This document shows, piece after piece, positions 23,401-35,600 of a stretch of DNA of 64,000 bases. Each line of letters begins with the position of its first letter. The stretch's first letter is position 1. The DNA is from Polydactylus sextarius (taxonomy: Eukaryota > Chordata > Actinopteri > Polynemidae). The DNA lies in assembly GCA_016801845.1 (NCBI GenBank), contig CM028914.1, positions 14,906,272 through 14,970,271 of the forward strand, written 5' to 3'. The notes under the pieces were generated by a model. That model was not told the origin of the DNA. It did no database searches and saw nothing but the letters and a program-made list of their open reading frames with translations. The position numbers were made by a program, and so were the translations under genes.

Positions 23401-26400
23401 CTCTGCGACTTTATTAACAATGGTTAAAAATTATTAATTTGATAATATTCAGAGACAGAAATTATAGAGAATTTGTGCTTGTCCTCTGCAGTATTGAATA
23501 AAAAATGTTACCTGTGTCTTAAACAATAACATCTCAGTTGCTGTCAGCCTCACATGAGCATCCCAAGCTGAAGCTAATGCGCAGTTATGACAAAACCTCT
23601 GTTGATGATGAGTAACAATAGAGATTTGATCCTCCCTTTGTTAACAGGTGTTCTGTCAGCACGAGGATCTCCATGGAGACGACCTCCACGAGTACGGCGG
23701 CCTGGAGTTCCCTCAGATCAACTATGGCAGATGTAACACACGACCTTATCGCTATTTCTATGGCTGCGGGTTCAGACATCTGGTGGGAGACTCTCTGCTC
23801 AAGATGGATCTGAAGGACAAGACACTTAAGGTGTGTTATGTAAATTTCACAGAAACAAAACTTGTTTTAAGGGATTATGAAAATGGTTTTACCGCTTTCT
23901 TACAGAAACCATTAAAAGTTAATAAAAACATTTCTCACACTGTTATAACCCTACCAGTGCTGTTATTACACCCTTTGGTACATTATGTCACTATCAAAAT
24001 GGTGAGAAAAGATAAGAAAGACAGGTAAAATAGATTCATTCTTATATATTTGATCAGTAATATAATTATCCTAAAACATAAAATTATACACCATCTTTGT
24101 ACTTTAGTGCCCTACAATTCTACACACAGCAGCAAAAATTAGTCCATAATTTTAATAACATTTAGTCTGTATATACAATGTAGACTGACAGTTTGGGGTA
24201 TATATTAAGGCTATAGTCTTAGTATAAAAGCTGGAAAAGTTAAACAGCTAACTTTGTCCAAAGGTTAAAAACTGCAGCACTCACTGGTCAACAATTTCTA
24301 TCTCATTTGATTAATTGATACACAAATAAAAAAGTAGTAAAGACACAGAGTCAGACAGCTGTTTCCTTATTCCCAGTGTGCTATACTAAGCTAACCATCT
24401 CCTAGCAATAGTTTCATATTTATACTTACTGCTTTAATTCTGTAAGACGACAAAAACAATAAAGTACATGTATCATGAACAGTGTAGAGTGTATGTATGT
24501 ACAGATTGGTGACATTAATATGCAGCATACACAGTCCAGTGTAGAGGAAAACAGATTTTAAAAAATGTAAATGTACACCTTGAAGGTTTCTGATGATGAT
24601 AAATGATTGTAAGAACAGAACAAAAATTTTTTTTCACTTTTACAGTCGGTTTGCTGTGAAACTAAGCTGCTGGTTTTGAATATGATAAAATGCAGGTCTG
24701 GTATCAGAAGGGTTTCTACCCGTCAGAGCCTGTGTTTGTGCCGACACCTGACGCCGTGGAGGAGGACGATGGTGTCATCCTCTCCGTGGTTCTCACTCCC
24801 TCACAGGTAATAACCACTGAAGTTTGTACAGGAGCTGTAGGAGGCCACGTTTATTATATCCTGTACATCACTGTGTTTCTATCGTAGGTTGTCATATTGT
24901 TGTGATCAGTGTAGGCAGCCTACTTGTAAACTGACCTGTGCTCAGTTTGACACATAATCCATCATAAATATGTATTAGATGAAATATACATATTTCATAG
25001 ATAATTTTAAAAGAAATGAAAGTTTTTGAATTATATAACACATTGTAAGATATGTAAGTCTAATGATAGAAAATGTGCTTACTGGACAATTCATTATGAA
25101 CATTATTGGTATTAACACACTGTATGTTGGATTACAACATTATAATTTACAAACATTTGTTTATGGCCTTTTCTTAAAAATTAGAGCAGAAACAAAAGTG
25201 CCAAGGTCGAGTTCAGCAACACCTGCTTCATATACCAACAGGATTTTATAAGTAGGTTCATTATTGTGTATTAGACAGAGGGAGACATGGATGGGAATAT
25301 ATTGTGTTTGAAGCCCCCAGATAGCTCTAGATAAGGAGTTTTTATAGATTATGTCTTTCCTCTTGGCTCCACTGAATTTGAATTTTCTACATTACCTAAT
25401 TTCATCTGTTTGCAAAGGGAGAATTTATATAAAAAGGGACACACTCGATAAAATCAAATATATCCTTTAATACATTCTTTAATCTCATGCTCCTTTTTTT
25501 CCCCTGGAATCTAAAAAATGAAAGTAAAAAAGGCATAAAATCCAGTTTCACTATATTTTCAGTGAGTTTGAAATGTCAGTGATCACCATTTTCCTCAAGA
25601 ATTGTATCACAGGTTAAATATTAAAATAAATATACAATGTGTTTGTCTGCAAAAAGCCAACAAATGGCCTCTGCAGCTGATGGTAAATGAGTAGATGTTA
25701 TTCACTTTAATGCTCACTTCAATGGTCACTGAGGAAATCTTCGAGGCTACTTAAATTTAACTTAACTTTACTCATCATATAACAGTTTATCAGTTTAAAA
25801 AGAAGTCAATGCCAAGCTACGAAACCATGCTAAAGTACATGCTAAATGACAGTGACTCGACAGTGACTATGTTTCTATCGTAGGTTGTCATATTGTTGTG
25901 ATCAGTGTAGGCAGCCAACTTGTAAACTGACCTGTGCTCAGTTTGACACATAATCCATCATAAATATGTATTAGATGAAATATACATATTTCATAGATAA
26001 TTTTAAAAGAAATAAAAGTTTTTGAATTATATAACACTTTGTAAGATATGTAAGTCTAATGATAGAAAATGTGCTTACTGGACAATTCATTATGAACATT
26101 ATTGGTATTAACACACTGTATGTTGGATTACAACATTATAATTTACAAACATTTGTTTATGGCCTTTTCTTGGAAATTAGAGCAGAAACAAAAGTGCCAA
26201 GGTCGAGTTTAGCAACACCTGCTTCATATACCGACAGGATTTTATGAGTAGGTTCATTATTGTGTATTAGACAGAGGGAGACATAGATGGGAATATATTG
26301 TGTTTGAAGCCCCCAGATAGCTCTAGATAAGGAGTTTTTATAGATTATGTCTTTCCTCTCGGCTCCACTGAATTTGAACATTATAATTTACAAACATTTG

Positions 26401-27156
26401 TTTATGGACTTTTCTTGGAAAATGGAGAAGAAACAAAAGTGACTTTGGGGTCTGAGTCTTGATTTTTGTGCAACTGAAAAAAAATACAGGCAGCAAATGA
26501 GTTCTTTCTGTATATTACACATTTCTAACTGAGATTAGAGCTAAATCCTATTATTTCTATTTTAAGAAGCATAGAAGAGAACAGTGTGAACCACCTCGAG
26601 GTGTTGTTGTTGTTGTTGTTGTGCTCCCCTCTGACAGCATGTTGGGCAGCTCGATCTAAACTGTGCTACTCTGTATTTTGAATCTCCTCCCTTCTCTTAA
26701 CTGTGCTGCTGTCACTAGTAACCAAATCAGATGACAAGAGAGAAGTGAAGTGAAAATTAAAGGTATCATGACCAGCAGCAGTTTGATACAGTCTGTCAGT
26801 CAGAGCTGTGGCACAATTTCAGAGGCTGCTGTACAAAAAAGAAAATAGATTTTTTTTTTCTTCTCACCAAAGATAACTTTGGAAAAATTACTTCTCTCTG
26901 AAATATATCACAGCACCTGGTTTTGAAGTTGTTGCTAGTCTGCTTAGAGAAGTATTTTTCCTTTATTTTTCTGATATGAATTTTTAAGCTTTCTGTGGTT
27001 TTCTGTTGTAATTCCGTTACATTTCTCCGTTCTCCCCAGGATAAAGGAACATTCCTCCTGGTTCTCGATGCCAAGACATTCGAAGAGCTGGGAAGAGCCA
27101 ACGTGCCTGTTAACATACCTTATGGCTTCCATGGTACCTTCAGTGCCTCTGCATGA
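17420..27156 (+). CDS. bco2: Beta,beta-carotene 9',10'-oxygenase (BCO2), 12 coding exons
   Basis: Non-heme iron carotenoid cleavage oxygenase that cuts carotenes and xanthophylls eccentrically at the 9',10' bond; in mammals it acts at mitochondria. Exons: 17420-17447, 20305-20470, 20567-20778, 21279-21394, 21515-21617, 21713-21841, 21944-22104, 22226-22393, 22863-23000, 23648-23830, 24696-24806 and 27040-27156. All are GT-AG and in frame, giving 543 residues, typical for the family. The four iron ligands are present: His189 (TAHPH), His249 (YYHSF), His320 (FHQINAFE) and His536 (PYGFHGTF). Other family blocks include NHWFDGMAMLHQF, PDPCKNFF, YGCGFRHLVGDSL and FYPSEPVFVP. The ATG at 17420 opens a short leader (MSPVQTDTS) with no obvious mitochondrial presequence. 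BCO2 rather than BCO1 is chosen from block-by-block similarity. Which teleost paralog (bco2a, bco2b or bco2-like) it is cannot be decided here. Confidence 0.97.
24874..25858. repeat. Repeat unit copy A (full, ~985 bp) in the last BCO2 intron
   Basis: It begins TGTTTCTATCGTAGG and ends GACAGTGACTC. The first 509 bp recur as copy B at 25870-26378, and the part from 25201 to the end recurs as copy C at 27649-28321. A 63-bp part (25138-25200) recurs a third time at 26379-26441. It contains a 62-codon open frame that is also present in copy B, but I do not recognise it as protein. No inverted terminal repeats were seen. Confidence 0.9.
25870..26378. repeat. Repeat unit copy B (5' half), tandem to copy A
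   Basis: Starts 996 bp after copy A and matches A 24874-25382; I count about ten base differences over 509 bp. It breaks off at GAATTTGAA and jumps back to unit position 25138 (copy D). At several variant sites, such as CCGACAGG, ATGAGTAGG and CTCTCGGCT, it agrees with copy C rather than copy A. Confidence 0.9.
26379..26441. repeat. Repeat unit copy D (63-bp internal piece)
   Basis: Matches A 25138-25200 (CATTATAATTTAC to ACAAAAGTG) with a few differences. It ends at the exact unit position where copy C begins 1.2 kb later, so D and C read as one copy interrupted by the segment that holds the last BCO2 exon. Confidence 0.85.
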
Positions 27157-27648
27157 ATCTACTTTTGTTACCTTCAGAGTGTTTCTGATATATAACTTAA
27201 TACAAAGAAATCAGAAATATAACGTTAATCATCAAAACCACTATATTTTTTGACGGTACAGAGTTACTGCTGAAGATGTACGCGGTGTTCTGTTACTGAC
27301 TGAATGTTGAAGTACTTTTATAAACTGATTTAGCACTTAATTAGCTCAAGGATGCTCATATTATTTTCAGTATTATTATGAATTACAGTATCTTTTGTAT
27401 CAACCTGAAGCTGTCATACAGAATTATTGTCCTGTAGATGTCAAGTCTGTTATATTCAGATTAGATTGTATGTGCCATATGGACAGTTTCTTTGTATGCT
27501 TTTTTTTTAGATTATCATTAATCTTCCTCTAATGGATAAATGACTTTTATACACTCTGTTTGTCATTAAACGTTTAACTCTGTGAAGTGTTAAGTGTGGT
27601 TACAGAGTTGCTCATTGTCTGTGCATCTTCAATACACAGAATCTGCAG
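27157..27648 (+). other. BCO2 3' UTR and probable poly(A) signal
   Basis: Non-coding sequence after the TGA. ATTAAA at 27565-27570 is followed within 40 bases by GT-rich sequence (GTGAAGTGTTAAGTGTGG), a plausible cleavage signal giving a 3' UTR of roughly 430 bases. The block ends exactly where repeat copy C begins at 27649. Confidence 0.55.
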
Positions 27649-28321
27649 CCAAGGTCGAGTTCAGCAACACCTGCTTTATATACCGACAGGATTTTATGAG
27701 TAGGTTCATTATTGTGTATTAGACAGAGGGAGACATAGATGGGAATATACTATGTTTGAAGCCCCCAGATAGCTCTAGATAAGGAGTTTTTATAGATTAT
27801 GTCTTTCCTCTCGGCTCCACTGAATTTGAATTTTCTACATTACCTAATTTCATCTGTTTGCAAAGGGAGAATTTATATAAAAAGGGACACACTCGATAAA
27901 ATCAAATATATCCTTTAATACATTCTTTAATCTCGTGCTCCTTTTTTTTCCCCCTGGAATCTAAAAAATGAAAGAAAAAAAGTAAAGAAAAAAAGTAATA
28001 AATTCCAATTTCACTATATCTTCAATGAGTGTGAAATGTCAGTGATTATTATTTTCATCAAGAATTGTATCACAGGTTAAATATTAAAATAAATATACAA
28101 TGTGTTTGTCTGCAAAAAGCCAACAAATGGCCTCTGCAGCTGATGGTAAATGAGTAGATGTTATTCACTTTAATGCTCACTTCAATGGTCACTGAGGAAA
28201 TCTTCGAGGCTACTTAAATTTAACTTAACTTTACTCATCATATAACAGTTTATCAGTTTAAAAAGAAGTCAATGCCAAGCTACGAAACCATGCTAAAGTA
28301 CATGCTAAACGACAGTGACTC
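27649..28321. repeat. Repeat unit copy C (3' half), after BCO2
   Basis: Matches A 25201-25858 with small indels in the A/T runs, starting CCAAGGTCGAG and ending GACAGTGACTC. It lies immediately downstream of the BCO2 3' UTR, so the terminal exon is flanked on both sides by pieces of one unit. Confidence 0.9.
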
Positions 28322-28357
28322 AGGTATTTTGTCTGTTGTAAAAAATCCAGACATCGA

Positions 28358-28373
28358 CCACCAGGGGGCAGCA
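28358..28373. promoter_or_regulatory. CTCF-type motif downstream of BCO2
   Basis: CCACCAGGGGGCAGCA agrees with the CTCF core consensus. It lies about 40 bases past the end of repeat copy C, between BCO2 and the microRNA domain, where an insulator would make sense. This is a motif match only. Confidence 0.5.
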
Positions 28374-28739
28374 TGTGATTCAGTTTACTGTGAGCACCTC
28401 TGGTCATGTCCTCAATGTGCAGAGTCAGGACCTGAACTCATAACCTGATTAGTGGTTGTTGATTAAAAATTGTCAAGGAATTAAATAAGCAAATAGATGA
28501 ATAGATAAAGTACAAGAAGAAGGACTGTTGTTTGTGTTGTTTGTTCGTGAGCAGACAACAGTGAGGTGGTGAGCAGCAACAATACACGGTGACCGTGTTG
28601 CACTCTGTATTGTAACTCCTGTGAACAGCAGCTCTCTGCTTTCAGCTGCATAATTGTGAACCTAAATGGATCCACTTTCTGGCTCATACAAACTGTTTCA
28701 ACAAAGGAGCGAAGCAGGAGTAAAGTCTCAGGAGGAGGT

Positions 28740-28935
28740 GGGCTCAACGCGGGCACACCGGCTATAAGAGAGATCAAATCTGTGACCCTCTGACAATGGG
28801 ACAGTCTGTAACGGCCAACCCACCCTGTCTCGTCAAAAAAACATACTGCACACACTGGAGTGGCCTGGCATTGAACCTCAGACGGGTTATTTCCAAGTCT
28901 GTGACCTTCACAACTGCATATACAGGACACTTGAG
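28740..28935 (-). mobile_element. Possible degenerate tRNA-derived SINE
   Basis: On the minus strand a B-box-like GGTTCAATGCC follows an A-box-like TGCAGTTGTGAAGG at about tRNA spacing, with related GGGTCACAGATTTGATC sequence further on. Both boxes depart from consensus, no target-site duplication was found and the tail is unclear, so this is tentative. Confidence 0.35.
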
Positions 28936-31179
28936 ACAAAGTGACACTACTGAGGGGGGGGGGGCAGAAAAGACAAGATGCAAAAAAAAAAGTATAGGAA
29001 TAGTAACCAAACAAAAGCTAAAAAAGAGTTGGAATAGATCAGAATGGAAACAGTGGATAAAAGCAGAAGAGTAACTGCAGCTTGCCATTTTACTTTTTCG
29101 ACTGCGTGTGTGGCCAGAGAACAGATGCGCATTTCCATAGAGGAGTGAACAAAAGAGAAAAGACGAAAAAAAAAAACTCTGTGTGTGTTAAAGCAACAGC
29201 AACCAAACTCTTAAAGGAAACCTCTAAATCTAACAGCTTTTTCGTTCTCCCCCTATCCAAATTAAGTTTTCTAAAAGTTTTAAAGATGCAAAAAAAAGAA
29301 CAGGATAATAATTACAATGTGGACAAGAAGGAACATTGTGTAAGAAGAGCGATTTTTGAGACACACACAAGTTTTCTGTCTGAAACTTTGCTTCTGAGCT
29401 GCACAATCGATACATTAGTTCACTAATACACTATATGACCAGTTGAGGGAATGTGGTATGACAATGCAAAAGAAAACCATCAAAAATAATATTCATCTGT
29501 TTCAGTTGGAATATTGAGGCCAGCTGATTGTTTTAATTTATTTTTTGCAAAAACGACGTGCTGACAGACATCTCCCCTGCAGCAAATTAAATCCCTACTA
29601 TTATAAACTCAAAATATTTCTTTCTTTTTTTTTTTTTTTTTAATGAACCAACCATTAAAACCAATAGATTTATTGTTGTTTGAAGCATTATATGAAAACT
29701 TTAACTGAAACATGGTTTTCCATATACAGTCACAATATAATTATTTCCAAAGCAGAAAGGAATGGATTAAAAATAAATGGGTTTTCACATAAACAGCTAC
29801 AACTATGTTGGCTTGTTTTTTTGTTTTTTTATTATTTATTTTTATTTAGCACCAGACCGACTGTGTTACACTTCAGTTGTATCTATTGAAGCAGGCAGCT
29901 GTGTCTCAGGTCAGGCGTTGTGATTTTCTGGCAGGATGACAGTTTGTGATCAGCTGTGGCATTAGAAGTATGATCTTTATTTTTAGTTTGTTTCTTAGTT
30001 CTTGGTGATATGAATAGTTCTGAGAGTTGCTGCCTTTTGTGTAGATTCAGGAAATGTTTGAAGCCACAAAAGACAAAAAACATCTGTACTGTCACAGTCA
30101 CCACTACCCTGTTAGGACATATTATATTATGGATAAATTGAATTACACTTTTGATACTGAAATGCTTGTTTATAGTAGTTATTGCAGGAACAGATGGCAG
30201 ACCTCAACCCTTAAGGTCTTACTCTTGTCAATATATCAGGCAAAAATGCCAATAAAAACAAATGAAATGGTCAGAGTTGTCATATTGACATTTAAGGTGA
30301 ATTGAATTGACTTAAAAGTCAACCACCAACCTCAACTGAATTATTGTTTTTTCTGCAGAGCCAGCATTAACTGCTAAAGATGAAAAGGCAGCAAAACATC
30401 TTTTCATTCATTGTTCACGTCTTCTGATGGTTTCTTTATATATAAAGAAATGCTACCAAACCAGCCAATTAAACTTGGACAATGTGTGCGGGGCAAGAAA
30501 AAAAAAAAAACACAGGGTCAAATGAAAGTTTGACCTCTGTCTGCACCGCAGCTTCTCCTCAGAGTGAATGTTTTAAAATGCAGCTTCATTTTCTAGGCGC
30601 AAATGAAATTATTCAAAACATATTCGCCTATATTGCTTTCATGGTATTATCTATACTACTACGCTACCTGTTTAAGGTGAATGCTGTATGAAACTATTCA
30701 TAAAATCAGTCTGACACTTCAACATGAACTCTATATATATCTGCTTTTTTTCATATCGATATCCTCATCTTCTCGTCTTTGTCTTTCGGTTGTATGGTCT
30801 TGAATGGGTAGAGCGCAGTGGGTGCAACACAAAAACAAAACAATAAGCTGAAAGTATCTAAAATGTTCTGTAGAGTCAGTGACAAGCTCCTGGGCCTCAA
30901 CCAGCAACTTATTTCACGTTATTCCTTGTCATTTGATCAATTGATTATAAATTATGTTGACATGTTGGACATTAAAAAAAACAATATATTTAACTATTTA
31001 AAGTAAATCTCTATTCCCCTCCTCATATAATATTTTTTTTTTTCATTATTGAACTGTTCTCACACCCACACAGGTGTTTTCACTTACTCTAACCTGATTG
31101 GGCATCTCAGATTAGACAGTGAGACAGGAAGTGAATTGAGCACACACACATATACATCCATCCTTCCATGTCCAATTAC

Positions 31180-31181
<2 letters not shown>

Positions 31182-31237
<56 letters not shown>
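31182..31237. repeat. (CA)n microsatellite
   Basis: About 56 bp of pure CA dinucleotides in non-coding DNA. Confidence 0.97.
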
Positions 31238-31240
<3 letters not shown>

Positions 31241-32608
31241 ATAGTGTGAAATAAAAGTGAAAATGAAACTACGAATAAATCAGACTGACGAGCAAAGTGA
31301 CCTGCATAAACTTGCACAAACGGTTCATTAGGTTTTTCCAGTAAAGGCGCAGAGTGCTTACAGGTGCGAGGGAACAAACACGTCAGTGAGGCCGCGTGCA
31401 CACGCCCACACACTCCAGAGGAGAGGTGTAATCACTCAAAGTGAAAACACCTGTGTGGCTGTACTGCCGCCGTGTCCAAAACCCACTGTGCGTACAGTAA
31501 CGTAAACATAAAGCGCATTTAAAAGGGCAAATAATTACCTTAATTTATAGCATGCAAAGGCACCGTGTGCTTCAGTCTGCAGCAGGAAAGACTGCAGTAA
31601 GTCCACAGCATCATTTAAGCAGAGGTGCTTGTGTTTCACACATAGAAATGAGGACACAATAATATTGCAGTATTTTGGAACAACTCCATGTTTTACTACT
31701 CTGGCATTGGCCACTACAAGTAAAATAAACACTTGAAATACATACATTTTACATATTTAAATTGTTCTTTTTAACACAATACAATCAATAATGACTGGAG
31801 CCCGTTCAGCTGCTTCAGTTTCAGGTGCACTGTAACAGTCAGGGTTGAACAGGCCAGAAATACAGTGATACTAAAATCAAAAGAAAACAGGTAAAATAAA
31901 CTGTCCTTCTGCCAAATCTGGTTCCACAGCCTTGATATTTAGAGAAATACTCTGGTATCGATCTCCTCATGTTAACTCCCAAACATTTCTTATAAAAGAA
32001 TTTCTTTCTTTGGACATCACACACTGTTGTAAGTCAAAACCAAACCATGGCAAAAACCAGTTTACAGACGCTATGCACTAGCTACATGGCTATTTATAAT
32101 ATTATTGGTATATTTATTATATATTAATTGTTTTATAAAGGTTAGCAGTATTCTTTTGCTTTCAGTCTTTCAGTTATATGCTGATCCAATCAAGTCTTGG
32201 ACTTATTTATGTGTATAGTAAACAAGAAGTGACAAAACCAATGTCAGCCTTGATGATGACAGAGAGTTAGGCGTCTTCAGCGGCTACAAATCAAAAAACA
32301 AAAAAATTTCAATGTCGCGAGGTAAATCTGTCAAATGTATCAAAAAAGAAACTGCGACAGGTTCGTAATAAGATCTACAGCGCGTTAACGACTACAGTGT
32401 GCACGGTGTGTTTTAAATATACTACAGCACACGAGTCCTCTTTCAAGTAACATCAGACCACTAAAGCTGAGTCAAGTTTTTAGCTTCTGTTTCTCTTTTG
32501 TGCACTGCATTCTCGTGATAATCATGTACATGTGAGGAATCCTTTTCCCCTATTTCCACTCTACACTAGTCTGTTTTCAGTTAGTTCATTACTAGTGAGA
32601 GAGCTGGT

Positions 32609-32631
32609 TGTGTGTGTGTGTGTGTGTGTGA
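32609..32631. repeat. (GT)n microsatellite
   Basis: Short run of pure TG dinucleotides in non-coding DNA. Confidence 0.92.
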
Positions 32632-35600
32632 GCATTTTTCACAATTGAGAGCATCGTTTGACCTCCAAGTAGTGTGTGTGTGATATGTCAGTGTGGTGTG
32701 TTTCCCTGGCACGCATACTGTATAGACTTACACATACTGTATCCACACTCTCACTCCCCTCTCTGCAGTCTTTTCGATACATCTAGCCTGATTCACGTTA
32801 ACCCATAAAACATGTCTGACATATTAATCAGGTCTGCATGTGGGGGTAGCTCTACTATTGCACTGCTGCTGTTAAGGGGGGAGGGCTCTCATTGGGCCAT
32901 CTTACGCATCCTAGTGGCCAATAAGAAAAGGCTGAATCTCTCCTCTCCTAGCAACAAGACTCCTTTTCTCTGAGCGGTGCAATCAGCAAACTGACACCCA
33001 TAATTTTAGGATATGAATAATTGCAACTTAACAGCTTTTCAGCAGAAGCAGAGAAACACAAGTTTATCCTTTTCCACATCACCAGAAGATCTGTGTTTTC
33101 TCTCGTGTTTTCTCCCTCTCCCTCCTCCTCTCCATCTTGGCTGCAGCTCTCTCTGTCTCTCAGTGCATTCAGGCAGCTCCTGTCTTACCATCTTAAAGGA
33201 ACAGCCCTGCATATTTAAGTTTTTTTTTCTTTTTTTTTTTCTTCTTCTTCTTTTTTTTTTTTTTTACTGTTCAGGGGCATTGTGGGTAATGGTCTGTACT
33301 TGTTGACCTCACAGTGCTGAATGGCGGGGCCTCTCTCAGGAGGGAGAAGGAATACCTTGGCACAGAGCTATCATTTCCCCGAGACACTACCAACCTCTCA
33401 GCTATGAGCCTCTCTTTCTTTCTCTCTGTGCAGATGTTCCACTCGTAGCTTGTTTTGCTTGTTTAACATCTTACAGTTTCATCAGAAACTATAATAAAAA
33501 AGCAGGCTGAACATTATGAGATGCAGTATTTGTCTGAAACAGATGTTTGAAAAAAAAAAAAAAGCAGATGAAAAACAGTAACGTGAGAATATCCTTTTAG
33601 ATAAAATATGAGAAAATTTAGTTAAATCGAAGGTCTTTCTACAATCTCAAACAACTTGTCCGGGGCCCTTGCACAGCACCTGTTGCCAGGCTACAGCAGT
33701 GCACGTGCACATGGCTGTCCGACCCCTGACCCTGAATGCATTCCTGTCCCTGCCCCTCTGGGAGTTGGGGAGAACAGAGCACATGTTACATGTCTGCACA
33801 GCAGCCTCAGACGACCAGAAATACACCAAATATTTCAGCTATCATATTGCCTGTAGTCAGCTCAGGTACGAGACACGGGTTTGCCGTCTCAAACCACATC
33901 ATGTTTTATGTCATGGTTCATTTTTGCGAGCTGCTGTCTCACTCTCTGGATGTTACTGTACTCAATTTAGAGTAGGATGCTGCAGGGTTGGATATCTGAA
34001 GAGAAATGCCTGCACTCAAGTACAAAGTCTCTGTCTCATGCCTGTGTGAAATTTGACATGTGGCAATTGTAGGAACAGCCTGACCTTACACTTGCTAGAC
34101 TTCTCAAATTTAGCAGAACAATATCTCATGGTCATTATAGGTCAATTGGGGTGGCATGCAAAAAGTGTCTGGCAGGTTGAGAAGCAGATAATTAACTATC
34201 CATATGACCTCCTGTCCTTTTCGGCATCTTCCGTCCAGTCACTAAATTGTCGAACAGCAGGAACAAAAGCCCCCACAAAGCTCATTTAGCCCAGTTTCAA
34301 TGAGGGTAGACAAGGAAAAAGGGCTCTCTCTTTGAAGTGCGTTCCCTCCATCCCACTGCAGCCCCACCTCCTGTCCACTGGATCAGACCGTTACAGTACG
34401 AGCGGCTCTAACACACAACCACTGTTCAACCTTAGGTGACCCTTGCTCTCATCAGACCCGCCCTCCTCTGGAGGAATGCTGCTGATGGGAGTTTTTAATA
34501 TTCCGCGGCACCGAGTACCCTCAAATTTGGCGGTGCAGCGTTAACACAAGCTGACACCACAGATTAGCCACAGACATCAGGAATGCCGCGGCCTTTTTGT
34601 GCCACGTGGACTTTGGCCAAGTGAGCCTTTGGTTACACTGGCCACAGAGACCTGCAAAAAACAGGTCCACAACAGAAAAGATGAACACTCCTCGGCATGG
34701 CCGTCGTAATGTTAGTGAGCCGACGAGCTACACACAGACAGCAGTAAGGTCAGATGTTTATCATCTGGACAGGTTCAACATCAACAGTCGTCCTGTGCCC
34801 AGTTCACCTGTTTCATCAGGGTTAGTTTAGTAGGACACATTTGTGTTCAAAAAATCACAGAACACAAGTTCTTTAAAGTTGACACACTGTCCTTGTGTAT
34901 TTAAATAATATTTATATACATTTAAGAGCAAACTAAAGACCCAAAAAGATGAACAAAATACCAAAAGCACATTGCTGATGGTCAAGGTTTTCATGACTCC
35001 TCTTCAGTAGAATACGTCTTTTGAGTGTAGGTGTTGTACCTACTCTTTAGTTTGTCACCAAGAAAACAGAAAAATAATATGGTTGCTAATAATATGACTT
35101 CGCTGAGGTTGTTTTCAGGCGCAGGTCAAGAGACAAACATGAACAGAATTGAGGGAAGATCTTTTTCTTATGCTCCATCCCACTCAATGGGTAATGTATT
35201 TATTTATACATTATTTATTACCTACTGCCATTTAAGTGCACACACACAAAACAAAATCCCCACACAATAAATTCATATCTTTTTTTCTTATCTGAGACAA
35301 AGATGCACCAAACACCTGAGGTGTGATGTGACCCTTCAAATGCCGAGCTTTAAGCCGAGCAGTCACAACAGCTTAAGCCCCTTTGAAACATAAGCAGCTT
35401 TAGGTCTTTATCAACACAGACACACAAAATATATAACTTTTCTAAGCCTACGCTCATCTGATGGGTGTAATCAGATTTAAAATCAAATGCCTTCTTGAAA
35501 AAAAACGGGAGTGACACACTCGGGCCTCGATCACCGATCAACATGTAGGTTTTTTTTAAAAAAAATCAAGTAAACCAGGTTGTCGACATGTGACATTTTT

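Noticed and set aside
25063..26247. Nearly identical 62-codon frames in repeat copies A and B
   Set aside because: They are copies of the same duplicated DNA. Differences are not concentrated at synonymous positions and the peptide matches nothing I know.
26442..27648. The exon block in the repeat gap as a GT-AG intron, making copy A a retrocopy
   Set aside because: Copy A keeps the GTG that would begin the intron, so removal by splicing does not reproduce the A junction.
28481..29014. 177-codon minus-strand open frame
   Set aside because: The translation shows no family motif, contains low-complexity runs and overlaps SINE-like sequence; no splice support.
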